A DNA stretch of 64,000 nt from the NCBI RefSeq assembly GCF_000330725.2, contig NZ_AMZY02000010.1:62001-126000 (forward strand), in the 5' to 3' direction. Origin of the DNA: Mariniradius saccharolyticus AK6 (lineage in GTDB: Bacteria > Bacteroidota > Bacteroidia > Cytophagales > Cyclobacteriaceae). A program made the position numbers and the translations under genes. A model generated the notes under the pieces. It was not told the DNA's origin and ran no database searches. It saw nothing but the letters and a program-made list of their open reading frames with translations. Positions within the stretch are counted from its first letter, which is position 1. Every line of letters starts with the position of its first letter. Shown piece by piece: positions 8,298 through 15,630 of the stretch.

Positions 8298-9857
8298 TCA
8301 AATATTCTTTGGTGACATTCGGACTATCGGAACAATCATTTCCTCCAATGATACGCCGCCATGCTGAAACGTATCCTTGTAGTAGTTGACGTAGTAGTTG
8401 TAATTGTTCGGATATGCAAAGAAATAATCTTCGACCGCAAAAACATAACTTGTGGAAACATTGAATTTTGGCAACTTGGCATCTTCGGGCCGAGAGACTT
8501 CAAATACTTTTCCACTCTCGAAGTTGAGGTTCTTTCCCTGCTTGTACCTTAGGTTGGTCGTGATGTTCTTGTCCCCAATGATTTTGTAGGGCTTATTGAC
8601 CCGCTTGGTGCCGTGATCGGTCGTGACAATGACTTGGGCCTTGGCTTGATGGATTTTTCTAAACAGCTCATACAAGGAAGAATGTTCAAACCAGCTTTTT
8701 GTCAAGGAACGGTAGGCGGACTCATCAGGAGCCAACTCCCGGACCATCTTCATATCGGTCCGTGCATGGGACATCATATCGACAAAATTATACACCAAGA
8801 CATTCAGATCATTTCTCAGCAGTTGGCTGAATTGGTCGACCACTGCTTTACCTTGATAGGATTGGATGATCTTATGATAGCTGTACTTGATAGATAGCCG
8901 GTTTCGATGGAGGTTTTCACCAAGAAACTGCTCCTCGTTGTTGTTTTTTCCTTCCTCTGTATCTTCTCCCTCCCAAAGCTCCGGATGTATTCGCGCCATA
9001 TCCGAAGGCATCAGCCCGCTGAAAAGTGCATTACGCGCGTAAGCCGTCGTAGTAGGAAGAATGCTGAAATAGGTCCCTTCTTCCTCCACATTGAAATACT
9101 CGGTAATCAGCGGCTTGATTGACTCCCACTGATCGAGCCTCAGATTGTCGATCACTACAAAAAAAAGCGGTTTTCCAACTTGTATGGTTGGAAAGACCTT
9201 TTCCTGGAGGAGCCGGTGGGAAAGTATCGGACGGTCGCTTTTGGGGTTGTTGATCCAGTCGAGGTAATTGTGTTTGATAAATCTCGCAAATGAAGAATTT
9301 GCTTCGGTTTTTTGGGCGTCAAGCACGTCTTGCATACTCTTGTTTTCGGTCGCATCGATCTCAAGTTCCCAATAGGTAAGTCGTTTATATATCTCGGTCC
9401 ATTCCTGAAATGTGGACGCTTCGTCGCAGGCATGACTGATATTCATAAAATCTTGCCTGTATGAGAGGTTGGTCTTTTCTGTGATCAACTGCTTGTTTTG
9501 GAGGATCTTCTTGACGGAAAGTAGTATCTGATTCGGATTTATCGGCTTGATGAGATAGTCTGCGATCTTTCCCCCAATCGCATCGTCCATGATTGTTTCC
9601 TCTTCACTTTTGGTGATCATGACCACGGGTATCTGCGGCTTAAGCATCTTGATTTGCTGCAAGGTCTCCAACCCAGTCATCCCCGGCATCATTTCATCCA
9701 AGAAAATCACATCAAAATTGCTTCTTTCGACCGAATCGATCGCATCGACACCGCTGTTGACGGTCTCGATTTCATAACCTTTTTGTTCCAAAAATAGAAT
9801 ATGTGGCTTAAGGAGATCAATCTCGTCATCCGCCCACAGGATTTTGAACCTTTGCAT
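8298..9857 (-). CDS. porX: PorX-type response regulator with PglZ phosphatase domain (type IX secretion control)
   Basis: The chosen ATG at 9857 gives MQRFKILWADDEID, the receiver start; an upstream in-frame start at 9905 would add 16 atypical residues. The 519-residue product has REC (DD pair, phospho-acceptor D54 in VIFLDEMMPG, KP in LIKPINP), a helical linker, and a PglZ alkaline-phosphatase-fold domain (FFVVIDNLRLDQWE, FSILPTTTAYARNALFSG, VTTDHGTKRVN) supplying the metal ligands. In Porphyromonas and Flavobacterium, PorX with kinase PorY controls expression and function of the type IX secretion system; its PglZ domain is a phosphodiesterase. The strong match predicts that this organism has T9SS and perhaps gliding. 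No porY is in the window. Confidence 0.92.
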   Translation of the reverse strand: MQRFKILWADDEIDLLKPHILFLEQKGYEIETVNSGVDAIDSVERSNFDVIFLDEMMPGMTGLETLQQIKMLKPQIPVVMITKSEEETIMDDAIGGKIADYLIKPINPNQILLSVKKILQNKQLITEKTNLSYRQDFMNISHACDEASTFQEWTEIYKRLTYWELEIDATENKSMQDVLDAQKTEANSSFARFIKHNYLDWINNPKSDRPILSHRLLQEKVFPTIQVGKPLFFVVIDNLRLDQWESIKPLITEYFNVEEEGTYFSILPTTTAYARNALFSGLMPSDMARIHPELWEGEDTEEGKNNNEEQFLGENLHRNRLSIKYSYHKIIQSYQGKAVVDQFSQLLRNDLNVLVYNFVDMMSHARTDMKMVRELAPDESAYRSLTKSWFEHSSLYELFRKIHQAKAQVIVTTDHGTKRVNKPYKIIGDKNITTNLRYKQGKNLNFESGKVFEVSRPEDAKLPKFNVSTSYVFAVEDYFFAYPNNYNYYVNYYKDTFQHGGVSLEEMIVPIVRMSPKNI

Positions 9858-9909
9858 AGAGTAGCGTTTACTTCTTCTTGAATTTATAATTACTTTTGGA
9901 ACCAATCAA

Positions 9910-11148
9910 ATGTCGCGGACATTGAAAAGCCACAAGATACTGAATGATCCTGTTTATGGATTCATTACCATCCCCAGCGGACTGATTTTTGAAATTATCG
10001 ACCATCCATTCTTTCAACGGTTACGGCGGATCAAACAACTTGGTTTGACTGATTTCGTCTATCCAGGCGCCCTGCACACCCGATTTCATCATGCACTGGG
10101 TGCTATGCACCTGATGCGTATCACGCTGGACAACCTGCGCGTGAAGGGGACGGAGATTTCCGAGGAAGAGTATGAGGCTGCGCAAATCGCGATCCTTCTC
10201 CACGACATTGGGCACGGACCCTTTAGCCATGCCTTGGAATTCAGTCTTTTGAAAGGCATACCCCATGAATCAATTTCGGCACTCGTGATCGGCAAATTGA
10301 ACGAAGAGTTCGGTGGAAAACTGGGCCTCGCGATGAAAATGTTTGGCGGGACCTATCATCGAAGATTTTTCAATCAGCTTGTATCCAGCCAGTTGGACAT
10401 AGATAGATTGGATTATTTGCAGCGCGATTGCTTTTTTACGGGCGTCTCGGAAGGGACGATCGGCGCCGATCGGATCATCAAAATGATGACAATTTCAGAA
10501 GACGAACTCGTCATCGAGGAAAAGGGAATCTATAGTATCGAAAATTTCCTAAGTGCCCGGCGTCTGATGTATTGGCAGGTCTACCTGCACAAGACGACGG
10601 TAAGTGCCGAAAACATGATGATCAACCTGATCAAACGGGCAAAATTTTTGGTGCAAAATGGGGAAAACATCCCCGCCACCGAGGACCTGTTAATCTTTCT
10701 TAAAAACGACGTGCAGCTACAGGATTTTGAGAATTCCGATCAAATCCTACACGCGTTTTTGTCATTGGACGACTTTGATGTTTGGGGAGCAATCAAATGG
10801 TGGAAAAACAGTTCCGATCCGGTTTTGAGGAATATTTCAAACATGTTTTTGACCAGAAACCTCTTTAAAATCACGTTGAGAAACGAGGAATTTTCGGATG
10901 AGGAATTGGAAAATGCCCAAGCAACCCTTGTGAAGAGGCAACATATTTCGAAGGAAGATTTGGGTTATTATTTTTCCCATGGATCATTGAGCAACTACGC
11001 ATACCTCAGCAAGGAGAAGATCAATATCCTCACCAAAAAGGGAGAAAAAATCGACGTTGCCTCGGCCGCTGACCTTCCAAACATCAAGGCGATGAGCAAA
11101 ATTGTCAAGAAACACTTTCTCTGTCATGCCAAAAATTTAATTTTGTAA
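9910..11148 (+). CDS. HD-domain phosphohydrolase (dNTPase/SAMHD1-like, COG1078)
   Basis: The 412-residue cytoplasmic protein opens with DPVYGFITIPSGLIFEIIDHPFFQRLRRIKQLG cut short here as DPVYGF...QRLRRIKQLG, then carries the metal motif H...HD...D: H60/H61 in TRFHHALG, H98-D99 in ILLHDIGHGPFSH and D in LDIDRLDYLQRD. This is the COG1078 group related to dGTP triphosphohydrolases; the substrate of Bacteroidota members has not been settled as far as I know. It is divergent from porX (52 bp) and 17 bp upstream of lpxD in the same direction, an arrangement I recall as conserved in the phylum. A TACTTTTG -7-like box (9891-9898) lies close to the start. Confidence 0.88.
   Translation: MSRTLKSHKILNDPVYGFITIPSGLIFEIIDHPFFQRLRRIKQLGLTDFVYPGALHTRFHHALGAMHLMRITLDNLRVKGTEISEEEYEAAQIAILLHDIGHGPFSHALEFSLLKGIPHESISALVIGKLNEEFGGKLGLAMKMFGGTYHRRFFNQLVSSQLDIDRLDYLQRDCFFTGVSEGTIGADRIIKMMTISEDELVIEEKGIYSIENFLSARRLMYWQVYLHKTTVSAENMMINLIKRAKFLVQNGENIPATEDLLIFLKNDVQLQDFENSDQILHAFLSLDDFDVWGAIKWWKNSSDPVLRNISNMFLTRNLFKITLRNEEFSDEELENAQATLVKRQHISKEDLGYYFSHGSLSNYAYLSKEKINILTKKGEKIDVASAADLPNIKAMSKIVKKHFLCHAKNLIL
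11138..11145 (+). promoter_or_regulatory. Possible -7 box (TAATTTTG) before lpxD
   Basis: TAATTTTG fits TANNTTTG exactly and lies 20 bp before the lpxD ATG, inside the last codons of the HD gene. No good -33 TTTG was found at the right spacing, so a second internal promoter for the lipid A genes is possible but unproven. Confidence 0.3.
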
Positions 11149-11165
11149 GATACAATCGCGCACGC

Positions 11166-12188
11166 ATGGAGTTTTCCCTCAATCAAATCGCAGCACTCAT
11201 CAACGGACAGGTAGAAGGTGACGGCAGCCTCACGGTCAGCCGAATCGACAAAATCCAGGAAGGTATGCCAGGAGGCATCAGTTTTCTTTCCAATGCCAAA
11301 TACGAGTCTTTCATCTACGAGACGAAAGCCACTGCTGTGATTGTGTCTGAGGATTTCAATCCCCAAAAGCCGATTTCCACCAATCTGATACGCGTCAAGA
11401 ATGCCTACAATGGTTTTACACAACTTTTGGAAACCTATGAAGCAATGGTCAAAGGTCAACAATCCGGTGTGGAAGAGCCTTCTTTTTTTCATCCATCCAG
11501 CCAAATCGGAGCAAACCACTACCGCGGCGCTTTTTCTTATGTAGGAAAAAACACAGTTTTAGGTGACAATGTAAAGATTTTCCCACACGCCTACATTGGT
11601 GACAACGTCCGCATCGGCAACAATGTGACGGTACACGCGGGGGTGAAGGTTTACAACAATACCGAAATTGGAAATAATTGTACCATTCACCCCGGGGCAG
11701 TCATCGGGGCCGATGGATTTGGATTTGCGCCACAAGAAGACGGCAGTTACAAGGCAATCCCGCAATTGGGTAATGTGGTTTTGGAAGATCATGTGAGCGT
11801 TGGCGCCAACACGACGATAGACTGCGCAACGATGGGATCCACTTTGGTCAAAAAAGGCGTGAAAATCGACAATTTGGTGCAAATCGCCCACAACGTAGTC
11901 ATAGGTGAAAACACGGTCATTGCTTCCCAAACGGGCATTTCGGGATCTACAATAATTGGAAAAAACTGCGTAATTGCTGGCCAAGTGGGAATTGTGGGGC
12001 ATATCAAGATCGCGGACAACACGACCCTCGGAGCCAAAACCGGCATCATCAAAAGCGTGGATACACCTGGAAAAACACTTTTTGGTTATATAGGATTTGA
12101 GGTAAAGGAATTTTTGAAGTCCTACAGCGTATTCAAAAAACTTCCCGATATACAGGACAAAATCAAAGAACTGGAAAAAAAGGTTTAA
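11166..12188 (+). CDS. lpxD: UDP-3-O-acylglucosamine N-acyltransferase LpxD
   Basis: The 340-residue enzyme performs the third step of lipid A synthesis, N-acylation of UDP-3-O-acyl-glucosamine with an acyl-ACP, in the cytoplasm. It has the LpxD-specific N-terminal uridine-binding domain (FSLNQIAALINGQVEGDGSL, GGISFLSNAKYE) followed by left-handed beta-helix hexapeptide repeats from about residue 115, and the catalytic histidine near residue 242 in QIAHNVVIGENT. GADGFGFAP is the usual extended loop. Length is standard. It is followed by lpxC-fabZ and lpxA in an lpx operon. Confidence 0.96.
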   Translation: MEFSLNQIAALINGQVEGDGSLTVSRIDKIQEGMPGGISFLSNAKYESFIYETKATAVIVSEDFNPQKPISTNLIRVKNAYNGFTQLLETYEAMVKGQQSGVEEPSFFHPSSQIGANHYRGAFSYVGKNTVLGDNVKIFPHAYIGDNVRIGNNVTVHAGVKVYNNTEIGNNCTIHPGAVIGADGFGFAPQEDGSYKAIPQLGNVVLEDHVSVGANTTIDCATMGSTLVKKGVKIDNLVQIAHNVVIGENTVIASQTGISGSTIIGKNCVIAGQVGIVGHIKIADNTTLGAKTGIIKSVDTPGKTLFGYIGFEVKEFLKSYSVFKKLPDIQDKIKELEKKV

Positions 12189-12231
12189 ATTTGCCGCCTA
12201 GTAGCTAATTCAGGAAGCGAAAATCGGACGA

Positions 12232-13626
12232 ATGAGAGTCAAACAGCATACGATCAAAAAACAGGTTACCTTATCAGGAGTCGGACTCCACACAGGCGTA
12301 ATCTCCAACATGACTTTTTTACCTGCCCCTCCTAATCACGGCTATAAATTCCAGCGCATAGATTTGGATGGTATGCCCATCGTAGATGCTGACGTAGACA
12401 ATGTGGTGGATGTATCAAGAGGAACAACCTTGGAACAAAACGGCGCGAGGGTTTTCACGGTTGAGCATGTGTTGGCCGCATTGGTCGGACTTGAAATCGA
12501 CAACGTTCTGATTCAACTTGACGGACCCGAACCACCCATCATGGATGGCTCCTCGATCCAGTTTATCCATATATTGGAAGAGGCAGGCTTGGAAGAGCAA
12601 AATGCGCTTCGCAGGTTTTTTGAGGTACCAGAAAGTATTACCTACCGTGAACCGGCCAGGGAAGTGGAGATTGCCGCTTTGCCATTGGATGACTACAGGG
12701 TGACTGTGATGGTTGATTACAACTCTCCGGTACTCGGTAGCCAACACGCTTCTATCACCAATATCAGCCAATTCAAGGATGAAATAGCTTCTTGCCGTAC
12801 ATTCTGTTTCCTCCATGAGTTGGAAATGCTCTACAATCACAACCTGATCAAGGGCGGAGACCTCAACAACGCCATCGTTGTAGTCGATCGAGTGGTGGAA
12901 GACAAGGAATTGGAGCATTTGGCCAAGATGTTCAACAAGAAAAAAGTCGAAGTCAGGAAAGAAGGTATCCTCAACAATGTCGAGCTCCGATACAAGAATG
13001 AACCCGCAAGGCATAAATTGCTCGATGTGGTGGGTGATTTGGCTTTGGTAGGAAGACCTCTAAAGGCGCAAATTTTAGCGGCCCGTCCAGGCCATGCAGC
13101 GAACGTCGCCTTTGCCAAGAAAATAAAAAGGGTCATGGAAAAGGCCGGTCCGGTGAATATTCCCCACTATGACCCCAAACTCCCACCGGTCATGGATATC
13201 AACCAGATCAGCAATATCCTTCCCCACCGCTATCCATTCCAGTTGATTGACAAGATCATCTATCTGGACGATACCGTCGTCGCAGGCGTAAAAAACGTAA
13301 CGATCAACGAGCCGTTTTTTATGGGGCACTTTCCGGGAAATCCTGTGATGCCAGGCGTTTTACAGGTAGAGGCGATGGCCCAAACAGGAGGGATTTTGGT
13401 TTTGAGTACCGTCGATGATCCGGAAAAATATTGGACCTATTTTTTAGGTATTGAAAGTTGTAAGTTCCGCAAAATGGTTCTCCCTGGAGATACACTCGTG
13501 TTTAAATGCGAGCTCTTGGCCCCGATTAGACGGGGAATCGCAAAAATGAAGGGAGAAGCATATGTGGGAAACACATTAGTCTGTGAAGCAATTATGACCG
13601 CTAGCATAGTCCGTAAAGAAGCATGA
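12232..13626 (+). CDS. lpxC-fabZ: Bifunctional LpxC deacetylase / FabZ dehydratase
   Basis: The 464-residue fusion joins LpxC (residues about 1-300), the zinc deacetylase and committed step of lipid A synthesis, to FabZ (about 315-464), the (3R)-hydroxyacyl-ACP dehydratase. LpxC zinc histidine H79 lies in FTVEHVLAALVG; RTFCFLHELEML and the HKLLDVVGDLALVG helix carry further active-site residues. FabZ has its histidine near residue 331 in ILPHRYPFQLID and the glutamate in VMPGVLQVEAMAQTGG. The two enzymes compete for hydroxyacyl-ACP, so a fusion may balance phospholipid and lipid A supply. This fusion is established across Bacteroidota. The stop overlaps lpxA by 4 bp (ATGA). Confidence 0.97.
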   Translation: MRVKQHTIKKQVTLSGVGLHTGVISNMTFLPAPPNHGYKFQRIDLDGMPIVDADVDNVVDVSRGTTLEQNGARVFTVEHVLAALVGLEIDNVLIQLDGPEPPIMDGSSIQFIHILEEAGLEEQNALRRFFEVPESITYREPAREVEIAALPLDDYRVTVMVDYNSPVLGSQHASITNISQFKDEIASCRTFCFLHELEMLYNHNLIKGGDLNNAIVVVDRVVEDKELEHLAKMFNKKKVEVRKEGILNNVELRYKNEPARHKLLDVVGDLALVGRPLKAQILAARPGHAANVAFAKKIKRVMEKAGPVNIPHYDPKLPPVMDINQISNILPHRYPFQLIDKIIYLDDTVVAGVKNVTINEPFFMGHFPGNPVMPGVLQVEAMAQTGGILVLSTVDDPEKYWTYFLGIESCKFRKMVLPGDTLVFKCELLAPIRRGIAKMKGEAYVGNTLVCEAIMTASIVRKEA

Positions 13627-14402
13627 TCAGTCCACTAGCATATATACACGACAAGGCCAAGATCGCCAATAATGTCCACATCGAACCATTTACCATGATC
13701 CACGACAATGTGGAAATCGGTGAAGGAACATGGATAGGTTCCAACGTTACGATTTTTCCAGGTGCCAAAATCGGAAAAAACTCCAAGATATTCCCTGGTG
13801 CCGTGATTGCGGCAATACCGCAAGACCTGAAATTCCACGGAGAGGAATCAACAGTGGAAATTGGTGACAACACAACGATCCGCGAATGTGTCACCATCAG
13901 CCGTGGTACGGTCGATAAGCGAACCACCAAGGTCGGTAACAATTGTCTGCTGATGGCTTATGTCCATATCGCTCATGACTGCATCGTCGGAAACAACGTC
14001 ATCATTGCCAACTCGGTGCAGGTGGCGGGGCATGTGTCGATTGATGATTGGGCGATCATCGGCGGTAGCAGTGCGGTGCACCAATTTGTCAAAATCGGCA
14101 TGCATTCTATGATTTCGGGTGGTTCTTTGGTCAGAAAAGATGTGCCGCCCTTTACAAAAGCAGCCCGTGAACCACTTAGCTATGCGGGGGTCAACAGTCT
14201 GGGTCTTAGAAGACGGGGCTACTCCAGCGAAGTGATCAGCCAAATTCAGGAGGTCTACCGATATCTGTTTTTAAATAGCCTCAACAATACCCGCGCACTG
14301 GAAGAAATCGAAATCAATCTTCCCGCCACCAAAGAGCGGGATGAGATCGTCAACTTTATCAGATCTTCCGAGCGCGGTGTGATGAAAGGCTATATCAGCT
14401 AG
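13623..14402 (+). CDS. lpxA: UDP-N-acetylglucosamine acyltransferase LpxA
   Basis: The 259-residue enzyme transfers a hydroxyacyl chain from ACP to the 3-OH of UDP-GlcNAc, the first step of lipid A synthesis. The N-terminal left-handed beta-helix is visible as repeating I-G-x-x hexads (VEIGEGTWIGSNVTIFPGAK), the catalytic histidine lies near residue 118 in YVHIAHDCIVGNN, and the C-terminal helical domain carries the LpxA-typical PFTKAAREPLSYAGVNSLGL. Length fits the family. It starts inside the lpxC-fabZ stop (ATGA), so the genes are translationally coupled. Confidence 0.96.
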   Translation: MISPLAYIHDKAKIANNVHIEPFTMIHDNVEIGEGTWIGSNVTIFPGAKIGKNSKIFPGAVIAAIPQDLKFHGEESTVEIGDNTTIRECVTISRGTVDKRTTKVGNNCLLMAYVHIAHDCIVGNNVIIANSVQVAGHVSIDDWAIIGGSSAVHQFVKIGMHSMISGGSLVRKDVPPFTKAAREPLSYAGVNSLGLRRRGYSSEVISQIQEVYRYLFLNSLNNTRALEEIEINLPATKERDEIVNFIRSSERGVMKGYIS

Positions 14403-14407
14403 GATGG

Positions 14408-15040
14408 ATGGAAGTCCTGCTGCAAAATATTTCGAAGCGCTTCCAATACGAATGGATTTTTAAAAATCTGGACCTTCAGATTGCCGATGGATCTCGTTGG
14501 GCAATAACCGGCAGCAATGGTTCGGGGAAGTCAACGCTTTTGAAATGTATCTCGGGACTTCAACCATTGACTGAAGGGACAATTTCCTATAACATTCATG
14601 GCGAAACCATCCCCTCCGAAGAAATCTACAATCACCTAGTGATTTCGGCACCCTATCTCGAACTCCCAGAAGAGTTCACTTTGAGCGAGTTTCTGCAATT
14701 CCACTTCAGCTTCAAGCAAATAAAGCCAAGCCTTACCCACAGGCAAATGTTGGAAATCATGTATCTCATCGGGCAGGAACACAAACCGATTTCACAGTTT
14801 TCTTCCGGAATGAAGCAGCGATTGAAGCTGGGAATTTGTTTTTTTTCAAAAACAAATTTAATTCTGCTGGATGAGCCAACTTCCAATTTAGATGAAAAGG
14901 GAGTCAAATGGTATTTGCATTTGATCCAACATTTTTCGCAAGACGCCACGATTTTCGTCTGTTCCAACGACCAAAGGGAATACAGCTTTTGTGACAATCT
15001 TATAGAAATCGAGACCTACAAGCCAAATCGGATGCTTTGA
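14408..15040 (+). CDS. ABC transporter ATP-binding protein
   Basis: The 210-residue cytoplasmic ATPase has Walker A at 35-42 (GSNGSGKS), signature FSSGMKQRLKL and Walker B LILLDEPTSNLD. It starts 5 bp after the lpxA stop. No permease gene is adjacent, so the partner is unknown; position after the lpx genes is suggestive of a role in envelope biogenesis but that is inference. Signature SSGMK deviates from LSGGQ in the way seen in many single-domain bacterial exporters. Confidence 0.88.
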   Translation: MEVLLQNISKRFQYEWIFKNLDLQIADGSRWAITGSNGSGKSTLLKCISGLQPLTEGTISYNIHGETIPSEEIYNHLVISAPYLELPEEFTLSEFLQFHFSFKQIKPSLTHRQMLEIMYLIGQEHKPISQFSSGMKQRLKLGICFFSKTNLILLDEPTSNLDEKGVKWYLHLIQHFSQDATIFVCSNDQREYSFCDNLIEIETYKPNRML

Positions 15041-15065
15041 TATTTCAGGTATATCACTATTTTTA
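15036..15065 (+). promoter_or_regulatory. Bacteroidota-type promoter for the lipoprotein gene
   Basis: TTTG at 15036-15039 and TATTTTTA at 15058-15065 are 18 bp apart, matching the TTTG-N19-TANNTTTG layout with one mismatch in the -7 box. The predicted start of transcription is about 20-35 bp before the lipoprotein start. Confidence 0.45.
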
Positions 15066-15104
15066 CGAGGAAATATCAACTAAAAAATTATGCTTAAATC
15101 ACCA

Positions 15105-15575
15105 ATGCGCACTCTCCTAGCACTATGCGCGCTACTTCTAGTATTCTCCTGTAAAGACGACGGAGAAGTGGATCCTCCCAAAACCCCTGAGGAACTTGCA
15201 ATTGAAGATTTAACTGGAAGCGGAACAATCACCTGGGCAGTGGCTGGAGGTGGTTCTGTTACTCGTGATGGACGTAACGAAACGAACGTTTACCAAACTT
15301 TTGAGCTGACTTTAAATTCATCTCCAGGAAAAACCTACACCTCCATCAACGGTGCAGACCTATTTGATGCCGGAGGAAGCTGGGCATTCGTGACAGGCAG
15401 CCTTGACAAAATCATCCTTGATGGTTCCAAACCTGCCGCCAAAATCCCGATTTCCTTTACACGGACAGGAGACAATTTGATTTTGACATTCTCCATTGTT
15501 GCACCAAGTGGTAGAACCATGCCGAATGGCGCCGTAGCCGGTAACTATACATTCACATTGAGAAAAAAGGCATAA
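15105..15575 (+). CDS. Putative lipoprotein of unknown function
   Basis: With the ATG at 15105 (an in-frame ATG at 15090 would add five residues) the product is a 156-residue exported protein. The N-terminus MRTLLALCALLLVFSC ends in a lipobox with acylated cysteine, followed by an acidic linker KDDGEVDPPKTPEE. The mature part is beta-rich and threonine/serine-rich (GSGTITWAVAGGGSVTRDGR, NLILTFSIVAPSGRTMPNGA, GNYTFTLRKKA), like small Bacteroidota surface lipoproteins of lipocalin or jelly-roll type. It has its own promoter and strong terminator, so it is a single-gene unit. No known domain was recognised. Confidence 0.8.
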   Translation: MRTLLALCALLLVFSCKDDGEVDPPKTPEELAIEDLTGSGTITWAVAGGGSVTRDGRNETNVYQTFELTLNSSPGKTYTSINGADLFDAGGSWAFVTGSLDKIILDGSKPAAKIPISFTRTGDNLILTFSIVAPSGRTMPNGAVAGNYTFTLRKKA

Positions 15576-15592
15576 AGTCTATTTTCATGAAG

Positions 15593-15630
15593 AAAAAAGG
15601 GATTCCGACAAAATCGGAATCCCTTTTTTT
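15593..15630. terminator. Bidirectional rho-independent terminator (lipoprotein / mutS2)
   Basis: A perfect 10-bp stem (15599-15608 with 15614-15623) with 5-nt loop is flanked by an A run on the left and a T run on the right, so it can act in both directions. It lies 18 bp after the lipoprotein stop; the mutS2 stop codon at 15629-15631 abuts its right-hand T run. Confidence 0.9.

Noticed and set aside
9858-9905. N-terminal extension of PorX to an ATG at 9905
   Set aside because: The additional 16 residues precede the conserved receiver start and overlap the divergent promoter region.
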